A stretch of 64,000 nucleotides of DNA, taken from contig CAVVDT010000004.1 of NCBI GenBank assembly GCA_963747005.1, forward strand, positions 457,983 to 521,982, read 5' to 3'. The translations under genes were made by a program, and so were the position numbers. Of this stretch, positions 44,698-52,236 are shown one piece after another. Under the pieces are notes generated by a model. It worked only from the letters and a program-made list of their open reading frames with translations, was not told the DNA's origin and made no database searches. The DNA is from CAVVDT01 sp963747005. Lineage in GTDB: Bacteria > Pseudomonadota > Alphaproteobacteria > Rhizobiales > Aestuariivirgaceae. Position 1 is the stretch's first letter; every line of letters starts with the position of its first letter.

Positions 44698-44757
44698 GCG
44701 AACAGAAACGAACAACACCGAACATGTTCGCGTTGTTCGGGTGGCGAACAGCGAACG
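44506..44757. repeat. Cluster of GAACA/TGTTC repeats
   Basis: Two groups of GAACA and its complement flank the end of the ATPase gene. At about 44509-44547 GAACA occurs three times with two TGTTC; at about 44699-44757 GAACA or CGAAC recurs six or more times and includes the perfect palindrome CGAACATGTTCG. The copies are irregularly spaced. They may be iteron-like binding sites for the island's replication protein, or just local expansion. Confidence 0.45.
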
Positions 44758-44760
44758 AAC

Positions 44761-44795
44761 AAATCCCCCCCCCTCTTTAGAGGGGAGGGATTTTT
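44761..44795 (+). terminator. Rho-independent terminator
   Basis: A C-run ending in CTC, the loop TTTA, then GAGGGG-A-GGGA followed by five Ts forms a very strong GC stem with a U-tail. AAAT before the stem makes it usable in both directions. It ends the island operon that includes the ATPase. Confidence 0.85.
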
Positions 44796-44868
44796 GTTCG
44801 GTTCGCGCTGTTCACCTGCAGCACCCCGCCTTTCGTCTGTCATTCAAGACCGTACTGAGCGTGAGCTG

Positions 44869-45275
44869 ATGCCGACCATCGCCCACACTACCTTCGGCGC
44901 GCAACTTGACGGCAGGCCAGAACTGCGCCGCGTCTGGAACGCTGCCGGCAAGGTCGGCGGCATAGGTGGGGCGTTGGTGAAGGTGCTTATGCTCACCGGC
45001 CAGCGCCGCTATGAAACGAGTGTGATGCGCTGGCAGGACCTGTCAGGGCTCGAGGCGAAAGAAGCCCTATGGTCGATTCCCGGCGAGGTCACCAAGAACC
45101 ATCGGCCGCACACTGTTCCGCTGGCGCCAGAAGCAGCAGATATTATCTGCTCCCTACGACTGATCGACGGCAGCGAACTGGTGCTCACCACCACGGGGAA
45201 GACACCGTTCGCAGGCTTCAGCAAGCTCAAGAGGCAGATCGACCGGAAAATCGCCGATGATGGCGGCGAGCCAAT
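44869..45275 (+). pseudogene. Truncated phage-type integrase fragment
   Basis: The frame encodes the central part of a tyrosine recombinase: ELRRVWNAAGKVGG, LMLTGQRRYETSVMRWQDL with the first catalytic arginine, SIPGEVTKNHRPHTVPLAPEA and TPFAGFSKLKRQIDRKI. The N-terminal DNA-binding part and the C-terminal HxxR and tyrosine are absent. It is cut off near 45275 where IS1380 sequence begins. It is a second, dead integrase inside the island. Confidence 0.75.
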
Positions 45276-45282
45276 GGCACCA

Positions 45283-46138
45283 TGGCCACCAGCAACTCTC
45301 GCTGTTCAATGCCCATTACGACGAGCGGTGCTTTCTGCCTATCCATGTCTACGATACTGCCACGGGACGCCCGGTCGCGATGATCCTGCGTCCGGGCAAA
45401 ACCCCGACCGGCCAGGAGATCCGCGGCCATGTCCGGCGTCTCGTGCATCGCATCCGCGCGCACTGGCCGACCACCCGCATCACCATCCGCGGTGACGGCC
45501 ACTACGGCCGCCCACAGGTCATGCAGTGGTGCGAGGACAATGGCGTCACCTATGTCTTCGGATTGCCCGGCAACCAGGTTCTCCACCGTCTCGTGGATGC
45601 CGCCGCCGACAACATCCGCACCCGTCGCGCGCTCGAGCACAAGCCCGTCCTGCGCGGCTTCACCGAGACGCAATACGCGGCAAAGTCCTGGAAGCTCGAG
45701 CGCCGCGCCTGCGCCCGCATCGAGGCAACTGCCCTTGGCCTCGATATCCGCTTCGTCGTGACCAACATCGCTGAGGGATCGTCCGAGCACATCTATGACG
45801 TAATCTACTGCGCCCGCGGTCAGGCCGAGAACCTCATCAAAATGCACAAGAGCCAGCTTGCCTCCGACCGCACAAGTTGCAGATCGCCGATCGCCTACCA
45901 GGCTCGCCTCGTGCTCCATACCGCAGCCTACTGGCTGATGCTCACTGTCCGTGACACCATTCCCAAGGCCCATGCCCTGGCCAAGGCCGAGTTCGCCACC
46001 ATCCGGCTCAGGCTGCTGAAGTTGGGCGCTCGCGTCATCGAAACCATCGCGCGCGTCCGTCTGGCCTTCGCCGCCGCCTGCCCCGAGGCCAATCTGTTCC
46101 GCCAGATCGCCATCACGCTGCAGCCTGCCGGCCCATAG
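45283..46138 (+). pseudogene. IS1380-family transposase, 5'-truncated
   Basis: This 285-residue stretch is the C-terminal two thirds of an IS1380 DDE transposase: HQQLSLFNAHYDERCFLPIHVYD, then RPGKTPTGQEIRGHVRR, ITIRGDGHYGRPQVMQWCE with the second catalytic aspartate, and ARGQAENLIKMHKSQLASDRTSC with the glutamate. The first domain and the left end are missing; the frame joins integrase sequence at about 45280. A plausible ATG at 45257 belongs to the joined integrase sequence, so translation as a functional transposase is unlikely. Confidence 0.8.
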
Positions 46139-46485
46139 CCCACAGGGCCAAGTCGCCCGCCGAGCCGCACCCTCCAACCCTCAACACATTCCAGAAGTTC
46201 AACTCCAGCCGCGGTGAAAAAGACGCCTCGATCCCGCACGCCTGCGCGCCGGAAATCCCCGTCAGCTTCAAGGTTCATGAATAGGGCGGGCTAGCCAATT
46301 AGAGCGTACCGAACATCATATTAAAAGTAATTTTTTGAATCAAAGTGAGCGTCCGGGGAGGGGAGCCTGGGGCGTGTACTCAAAACGGCCGCCAAAGAGG
46401 CGGTGATTCGAGCCCGCTGAGTGCCACACCGCGACAGTCGTCTTTGCTTGAACTAGAGTTGGAATTTAAGAGGTGGGCCTGCGCC
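46139..46485. other. Non-coding: IS1380 tail and cyclase leader
   Basis: The first 150 bases are probably the 3' untranslated end of the broken IS1380. From about 46315 an AT-richer segment (ATTAAAAGTAATTTTTTG) begins, a possible promoter region for the cyclase. No gene is recognised. Confidence 0.4.
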
Positions 46486-47604
46486 ATGGCGTTGCGGATT
46501 AAGGAAAGCATCGGCAAGCCGATCCTGAGACGGCTGCGAGTGGGGATAGCGATAACGATCGCCTCGACCGCGGGCGGTGCCCTTTACGGCTTCAGCACTA
46601 CGAACGGCGAACTGCTGGGAGCCGCACGGGGCGCCATCACTGGCGCTGGGATCGCGCTGGTGCTCGTCGCGTTCGAGCTGTTCTATGTTCGCACTCCGGC
46701 GGGCCGTTGGATCGAGCGGCTGTCCTTCGCCCAGCTGCTCGCAGCGAAGTCTGTGATCTATTTTTCGGTGTTCGCACTCGTATTGATCGTGAGCGCCGTG
46801 ATCCTGCCGGCCGGCGCGGATAGGACGTTGCGTTTCGGTCCTGAGTTCGCGAAAAGCATGGCTTTCTCGGCGGCCTTCGCCATCATCATCAATATCGTGA
46901 TGCAGCTGGACCGGCTACTCGGCCGCGGCGTACTGGCGAACTTCGTGATCGGTCGGTATCACAAGCCACGTGAGGAGGAGCGGATATTCCTGTTCCTCGA
47001 CCTCGTCGGCTCCACTGCGCTGGCCGAGCACCTCGGCGGGCCACGGTTCATGGACCTGCTGAATGAGCTCTATCACGACATCGGCAACCCGATCGTCGAG
47101 TATCGGGGCGACATTCACAAGTATGTCGGCGACGAGGTAATCATCACCTGGTTGCCGGACAAAGGGCTCGCCAACGCCAGTTGCGTGCGCTGCACGTTCG
47201 CTATCATGGATCGGATCGCTTCCCATGCCGAAGTCTACCAACGATCATTCGGCGTTACTCCACGGTTCCGCGCTGGGCTCCACATGGGCACGGTAGTATC
47301 GGGCGAACTGGGCGACCTGAAGCAGGAGATCGCGTTTCTCGGCGATACTATGAACACGACGGCGCGGCTGATCGACGCCTGCCGTGAGCACGGTCGCAGC
47401 TGCGTCGCCTCTGCCGAACTGGTGGCGCGGCTGTCGATCCCGCCAAAGATCATCGCCGAGCCAATGGGCTCGATCCGCCTACGCGGCCGGCGAGCCGAGC
47501 TGGACACCCGCAAAAACCCCTCGCGCGAATCCGCTTGGAGTGATTCAGTGAATGCGTTCGAAGATGGAGCGCGGTCATGGATCCGAAGTCGCTGTTCAGC
47601 CTGA
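46486..47604 (+). CDS. Membrane-bound class III adenylate/guanylate cyclase, C-terminus displaced by IS5
   Basis: The protein has four predicted membrane helices (about residues 15-140), then a class III cyclase domain: FLFLDLVGST with metal ligand D172, KYVGDEVIITW with D216, and GDTMNTTARLIDAC. ATG 46486 is preceded by AAGAGG. An IS5 element was inserted after the codons for RRAEL (47501). The frame now runs 34 codons into the element to 47604, replacing the original end. Removing the IS and one AGCT copy restores RRAELDLFALSMPG and a stop at 48826-48828. The catalytic domain is untouched, so the enzyme may still work. It would make cAMP or cGMP. Confidence 0.85.
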   Translation: MALRIKESIGKPILRRLRVGIAITIASTAGGALYGFSTTNGELLGAARGAITGAGIALVLVAFELFYVRTPAGRWIERLSFAQLLAAKSVIYFSVFALVLIVSAVILPAGADRTLRFGPEFAKSMAFSAAFAIIINIVMQLDRLLGRGVLANFVIGRYHKPREEERIFLFLDLVGSTALAEHLGGPRFMDLLNELYHDIGNPIVEYRGDIHKYVGDEVIITWLPDKGLANASCVRCTFAIMDRIASHAEVYQRSFGVTPRFRAGLHMGTVVSGELGDLKQEIAFLGDTMNTTARLIDACREHGRSCVASAELVARLSIPPKIIAEPMGSIRLRGRRAELDTRKNPSRESAWSDSVNAFEDGARSWIRSRCSA

Positions 47605-48793
47605 ACGATCACCTGGAGATACTGAGCAAGGAAGGCGATCCGCTCGAGGTTTTGGAGCGGACGGTGGATTTCGAGCATTTCCGGCGTTGGCTGGTTGAAG
47701 GTCTGGGCTATGGGGACGGCTCCAGAGGCGGACGACCGCCCTACGATCCCGTGATGATGTTCAAGGCACTGATCCTTCAGGCCCAGCACAACCTTTCCGA
47801 TGCGCGAATGGAGTTCATGATCCGGGATCGGCTGAGCTGGATGCGGTTCCTGGGACTGTCGCTTGGCGAGAGCACCCCGGACGAGAACACGATCCGGCAC
47901 TTCAGGAACCGGATGACCGAGACCGGGACGCTGAAGCGGGTGATGAAGGCCTTCGACTGGCAGCTGCAGAAGAAGGGCTACATATCGATGTCGGGACAGA
48001 TCATCGATGCATCACTGGTGCCGGCGCCCAAACAGCGCAATTGCGACAGTGAGCAGCAAGCGATCAAGGCGGGCAAGTCGGCGAAGGAGATTTGGCCGGA
48101 GGAGCCGAACAAGGCGGCGCAGAAGGACACCGACGCCCGCTGGACACTCAAGATCGGTGGCAAGGTGCGCTACCGGCCGGACGGCACGGAACTGCCGATG
48201 ATCGCCTTGCCGGTCTTCGGCTACAAGTCCCACATCAGCATCGATCGCCGTTATGGCTTCATCCGGTCGATGGCGGTGACGGCGGCATCAGCGGCAGACG
48301 GGCGAATGCTGCGGCGGCTGGTCAGCACCGACAACACCGGTAGCGAGGTCTGGGCCGACAGCGCCTATCGGTCACGGCGCAATGAGAAGTGGCTCAGCGA
48401 CAGGATGCTGACCAGCCGTATTCATCGGCGCAAGCCCAGGGGCAGGCCGATGCCGAAAGCGACGGCGCGGGCCAATGCCGCCAAGTCCACGATCCGTGCC
48501 CATATCGAGCATGTCTTTGCCCACCAGAAGAACCGCTTCGGCCTGTTCATCCGTACCATCGGCCTCAAGCGGGCCGAGGCGAAACTGACCTTGGCCAATC
48601 TGGCCTATAACTTCGACCGGCTGATCTTCCACGAACGCAAATGCGCCATGGCATGAGTCTGTCCGAAACCAGAGCAAACCGCCCAAACAGGACACAGGAA
48701 CAGCCGAAATGGCGCCAATCAGCGCGCCAACGCGACCGACGCCGTCAACATCCGCCCCCTGCCGCCCAGTGCGAAGGGTTTTTGCGGGTGTCC
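47502..48793 (+). mobile_element. IS5-family insertion sequence with 4-bp target duplication
   Basis: The 1292-bp element is bounded by inverted repeats GGACACCCGCAAAAACCC (47502-47519) and its complement (48776-48793), 18 perfect base pairs. AGCT flanks both ends (47498-47501 and 48794-48797), a 4-bp target duplication as expected for IS5-group elements. It carries one transposase gene. The clean ends and intact gene point to a recent, complete insertion. Confidence 0.92.
47577..48656 (+). CDS. IS5-family transposase
   Basis: This 359-residue DDE transposase has the N-terminal DUF772-like region (RPPYDPVMMFKALILQ, then SWMRFLGLSLGESTPDENTIRHFR) and the catalytic domain with D144 in QIIDASLV, the second aspartate in VWADSAYRS and the glutamate in AHIEHVFAHQKNRFG. 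It overlaps the displaced 3' end of the cyclase gene by 28 bp in another frame. The gene is full length and looks active. Confidence 0.9.
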   Translation: MDPKSLFSLNDHLEILSKEGDPLEVLERTVDFEHFRRWLVEGLGYGDGSRGGRPPYDPVMMFKALILQAQHNLSDARMEFMIRDRLSWMRFLGLSLGESTPDENTIRHFRNRMTETGTLKRVMKAFDWQLQKKGYISMSGQIIDASLVPAPKQRNCDSEQQAIKAGKSAKEIWPEEPNKAAQKDTDARWTLKIGGKVRYRPDGTELPMIALPVFGYKSHISIDRRYGFIRSMAVTAASAADGRMLRRLVSTDNTGSEVWADSAYRSRRNEKWLSDRMLTSRIHRRKPRGRPMPKATARANAAKSTIRAHIEHVFAHQKNRFGLFIRTIGLKRAEAKLTLANLAYNFDRLIFHERKCAMA

Positions 48794-49108
48794 AGCTTGA
48801 CCTCTTTGCTCTGTCAATGCCGGGTTGAGCTCGGGCAAACAAACCTCATCTTTCTTAAGTGGTTCATTCTCGGTCTTTGCAAGCACAACGCAGAATGACC
48901 GAATTCAAGGAAACAGGGACAGTACTTGTTAGATGTACCTCCCTTTTGGCGCATCTCAATAGGCTGAAGGAGCGGTATCGGTGGCTGGATGATAGATGAA
49001 GGGTCAAGCTGGCATGTTTCTCGTTACCGATTATCTCCGCAGTGAGCGCTACGACCTCAATTCTGACGCGCGCACCTTAGAGTCCGATTCAAAATGAAGC
49101 CAATGGTT
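48794..49108. other. Displaced cyclase 3' end and non-coding sequence
   Basis: The first 35 bases (to 48828) are the original end of the cyclase gene, encoding LDLFALSMPG and its stop once rejoined. The rest, up to the next IS transposase, contains no recognisable gene. Confidence 0.6.
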
Positions 49109-49933
49109 TCAAGCTCTTGTGAGACGACGCGTGAGGAGCCGGATGTGGGCGATGAAGGTCCATGCGACGGCGCTTTCAATGCTGGCCTCGAAGTCCTTGG
49201 CCAGTCTGCGGCAGCGATTGAGCCAGGCAAAGGTTCGTTCGACCACCCATCGGCGCGGAACGACCTCGAAGCCTTTGGCGGTGTCGCAACGTCTGATGAT
49301 CTCCACCGTCCATCGCCCCATCTCGGCGAGCGCAGTGTTGAGCTTGTCTCCGGCATAGCCGCCATCGGCGAAGATGTGGCGCAGCCAGGGGTAGAGTTTG
49401 CGGATCGAAGCAAGCACCGTGACGGCGCCGTCGCGGTCCTGGATGTCGGCGGCATGGACCTGAAGTCCGACCAGATGCCCCTGTGTGTCGGTGACGATGT
49501 GGCGCTTGCGCCCCTTGATTTTCTTGCCGGCATCGTAGCCGCGCGGACCGCCGCTTTCCGTGGTTTTCACCGACTGGCTGTCGATCACGCCGGCCGATGG
49601 GCTGGCCTGGCGCCCCTCTCTTTCGCGCGAGGTCATCACCAGGGCATGGTTGATCTTGAGCCAGGTGCCGTCCTTGGCCCAGCGATAGAAGTAGCCTTGT
49701 ACCGTCGAGGTCGGCGGGAAATCCTTGGGCAGCGCGCGCCATTGGCAGCCCGCCGACGCCAGATACAGGATCGCATTCACGACCGCACGCAGATCGCTCG
49801 TGCGAGGCCTGCCCAGTTGCTTGGGCGCAGGCATGAACGGCGCGACCAACGCCCATTCTGCATCCGTCATGTCGCTTGCGTAACACAGGCCATCTCGCCG
49901 ATACTTCCGCCGGGTGATCTCAGTCCAGGCCAT
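49109..49933 (-). CDS. IS5-family transposase (IS1031-like group)
   Basis: This 274-residue DDE transposase reads MTDAEWALVAPFMP, then ILYLASAGCQWRALPKDFPP, GVIDSQSVKTTESGGPRGYDAGKKIKGRKRHI with the first aspartate, FADGGYAGDK with the second and RRWVVERTFAWLNRCRRLAKDFE with the glutamate. I chose ATG 49933, which has GGAGG nine bases before it. It is unrelated in detail to the IS5 copy at 47577. Clear terminal repeats could not be found by eye. Confidence 0.88.
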   Translation of the reverse strand: MAWTEITRRKYRRDGLCYASDMTDAEWALVAPFMPAPKQLGRPRTSDLRAVVNAILYLASAGCQWRALPKDFPPTSTVQGYFYRWAKDGTWLKINHALVMTSREREGRQASPSAGVIDSQSVKTTESGGPRGYDAGKKIKGRKRHIVTDTQGHLVGLQVHAADIQDRDGAVTVLASIRKLYPWLRHIFADGGYAGDKLNTALAEMGRWTVEIIRRCDTAKGFEVVPRRWVVERTFAWLNRCRRLAKDFEASIESAVAWTFIAHIRLLTRRLTRA

Positions 49934-50114
49934 GGCAACCTCCATCGAATCATCGCTGATCGACGGAATCCCAACCTGCTGGGATCACTCAACTCTTTTT
50001 CGGTCAGATGGGGTGATTGGGGTCTCGTCCGAGGTGAGATGAGGGCGGCTGCTCCTAACGGGATGTGAGAACGTGGTCGATGTTGATCGCCACAAACATC
50101 GGAAAGGAGCAGCC

Positions 50115-51032
50115 ATGACGTATTTTGCCGGACTGGACGTATCTTTGGAAGAGATAGCGATTTGCGTGGTCGATGAGACGGGTCGGATCATGACGGAGGC
50201 GCGTGCCGCGAGCGATCCGCAAGCGCTGTCCGAAGCTTTGCGGAAAATTGATCTGCCACTGGATCGGATCGGACTTGAAGCCTGTTCGCTGACGGCCTGG
50301 CTGCACGATGGTCTGCGCACCGCGGGGTTGCCAGCCATTTGCATCGAGACCCGTCAGGCCAACGCGGCGATGAAGACGATGCCGAACAAGACCGATCGAA
50401 ATGACGCCCGTGCGCTGGCGCAAATCATGCGCACCGGCTGGTATCGACAGGTTCACGTCAAGAGTCAGCAGTGCCGCCTTTGGCTCTCACTGCTCGTTGC
50501 TCGCCGTACGGTCCTCAACGAAATGCGGACAATCGAGAATGTAGTGAGGGCGATCCTGCGGGAAGCGGGCATCAAGCTCGGCACACCGAGCCGTGTAGTC
50601 TTCGCCGATCGCGTGCGCGAACTGGCAGGCGGAGATGCAGCCGTCATGCCGTTCGTCGAGCCGCTTCTCGCGATCCTGGCGACGATGCTGAGACAGCTTG
50701 CCCGCCTGACCCGGCAGGTTCACGGCATCGCCCGCCAGCAGGATATTTGCCGGCGGCTGATGAGTGTTCCTGGTGTCGGACCGATCACTGCACTCGCCTT
50801 CCGCGCCACGATCGACCGGTCGGATCGCTTCAAACGATCAAGGGATGTCGGCGCACATCTGGGTCTCACGCCGGCGCGCTACCAGTCCGGCGAGACCGAT
50901 ATCCAGGGCAAGGTCAGCCGATGTGGCGACAAACTCGCCCGCACGGCACTCTATGAGGCCGCCCATACGATCCTCGTACGCAGCACGGCAATGTCGGCGC
51001 ATCAGGCACGGGCTTGTACTGAGAAATCTTGA
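50115..51032 (+). CDS. IS110-family transposase, C-terminus truncated
   Basis: This 305-residue protein begins with the RuvC-like DEDD domain (FAGLDVSLEEIAICVVDE; IGLEACSLTAWLHDGL; MPNKTDRNDARALAQI) and continues with the transposase-20 domain (LMSVPGVGPITALAFRATI, HLGLTPARYQSGE, LYEAAHTILVR). Family proteins continue about 30 residues past this point; here the frame meets a stop (51030-51032) supplied by the end of an IS3-like remnant. The catalytic serine region around KVSRCGDKLAR is kept, so partial activity cannot be excluded. ATG 50115 follows AAAGGAGC. Confidence 0.83.
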   Translation: MTYFAGLDVSLEEIAICVVDETGRIMTEARAASDPQALSEALRKIDLPLDRIGLEACSLTAWLHDGLRTAGLPAICIETRQANAAMKTMPNKTDRNDARALAQIMRTGWYRQVHVKSQQCRLWLSLLVARRTVLNEMRTIENVVRAILREAGIKLGTPSRVVFADRVRELAGGDAAVMPFVEPLLAILATMLRQLARLTRQVHGIARQQDICRRLMSVPGVGPITALAFRATIDRSDRFKRSRDVGAHLGLTPARYQSGETDIQGKVSRCGDKLARTALYEAAHTILVRSTAMSAHQARACTEKS

Positions 51033-51063
51033 GCTGCCCCCACGGAGTGGTCCGGGTTGAATG

Positions 51064-51150
51064 TTAGTGCATGGTCGGCAATTGGTCCATTGGGACGATG
51101 CTTTCGGGTGCCGGCGGTCGGTAACCCAGGGCGCTATGAGGCCGGACGGT
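51064..51150 (-). pseudogene. IS3-family orfB C-terminal remnant
   Basis: The minus strand reads YNTVRPHSALGYRPPAPESIVPMDQLPTMH up to a stop at 51064, the standard end of one group of IS3 transposases. Everything upstream of it has been replaced by IS701 sequence, joined in frame at LPAKA-YNTVRP. The terminal repeat probably begins near 51030 (TGAGCTGCCCCCAC), which cut the IS110 gene. Confidence 0.7.
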
Positions 51151-51993
51151 GTTGTAGGCCTTGGCCGGCAGGTTCTGCGCCAGCGCCTTTACCGAGGTTG
51201 GCTGATGGCGGCTGTCGCGACGTATCAGACTGGGCGGCCGTCCCCGACCCGACCAGGTCTTGGGGCGAACTGGCGCCGTGCCCGGCGCCCACACCGCGGT
51301 GTTCGGCAAAATGCCAGCGATATAGGCCAGATCGAGAGCGGCGATGGATTGGCGCAGCTCCGTATTGGCGCCATAGCCAGCGTCCATCAGCACGACGCCA
51401 CGCGGCAGTCCCGCTTCACAGGCCGCGCGAATTTGCTCGAGCGCAATCTCCGGCTTGGTCTTGAAGCCAATCTCTTCGGGCACATGAGCTTTGCGCCGCC
51501 GCGCCGCTGGTCCAATCTTGCGGAAGATAGAGACGCCAGGCCACCGGCAGGCTTGCCTCCTGATTGGCCAGCGACAACGACACGGCGATCTGACAATTGT
51601 CCTGCTTGCCTAACTGGTTGTAATATTGCCGCGCCACACCCACCGAATGCCTGGCCTTCTTGGGAAAGCCTGTGTCATCGATAAACCACGCCTCGATCGG
51701 CCCGTGGTTCTCGATCTTCGGCAGAACCATTTCTTGCACCTTGGCCAGCACCGCCGCGTCGGACCAAAACGGCCTTCGCCGACAAAGTGCAGCAGCGATT
51801 GGTGCTGCGCTGCCGTTCGTTCCGGTGCCGTCACCGCTGCCATCGGCTCTACACTCTTGCGTTCCACGGGCATCAGCAACCCGGTACAATAGTCCCGCAA
51901 CGGCCGGACACGGTCCGCATATCCGATCACGCTCACAAGTCCGGCAACATAAGCCGAAAACCGCTTTGCACTGCTATCTGTCCGAAGATCCAT
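51151..51993 (-). pseudogene. IS701-family transposase with frameshifts, 3'-truncated
   Basis: Three frames carry consecutive parts of one transposase. From ATG 51993: FSAYVAGLVSVIGYADRVRPLRDYCTGLLMP, then AAQHQSLLHFVGE. The next frame continues VLAKVQEMVLPKIENHGPIEAWFIDDTGFPKK with the first aspartate and QLGKQDNCQIAVSLSLAN. The third gives EEIGFKTKPEIALEQIRAACEAGLPRGVVLMDAGYGANTELR with the second aspartate, ending LPAKA. Shifts fall near 51780 and 51480. The glutamate-bearing C-terminus is missing, replaced by the IS3 remnant. The gene is dead. Confidence 0.8.
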
Positions 51994-52236
51994 CTTGGTC
52001 TTCTTGCCGAAAAATGAATCTCGCAAGCCTACGTGACTCGTCCTCACAAACCGCCGCGGCTCTCTCACTCAGTAAGACTAATAGACATCATTGCGAGCGC
52101 GCGGACCTACGCCCTCGCTGAACCGTGCCTGCCATGGCGGTGCCTCAGTCATGCCGGGGTGGAAGCACGATGCGCAAGCCGGGGCAATCGAGGCAAGTTC
52201 GTTGTTTCACATCGGCGTCAACCCGCGCGCCGGGGC

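Noticed and set aside
46281..46430. tRNA-like words (GGGCGG, TAGC, TTAGAGCG, TTCGAGC)
   Set aside because: The words do not form a cloverleaf: the acceptor arms do not pair and the T loop is too long. I considered a second tRNA-Val or a tRNA-Leu remnant and could not support either.
49081..49960. Terminal inverted repeats for the IS1031-like element
   Set aside because: I could match only GATTC and a few scattered bases between the two sides, which is not enough to set the ends.
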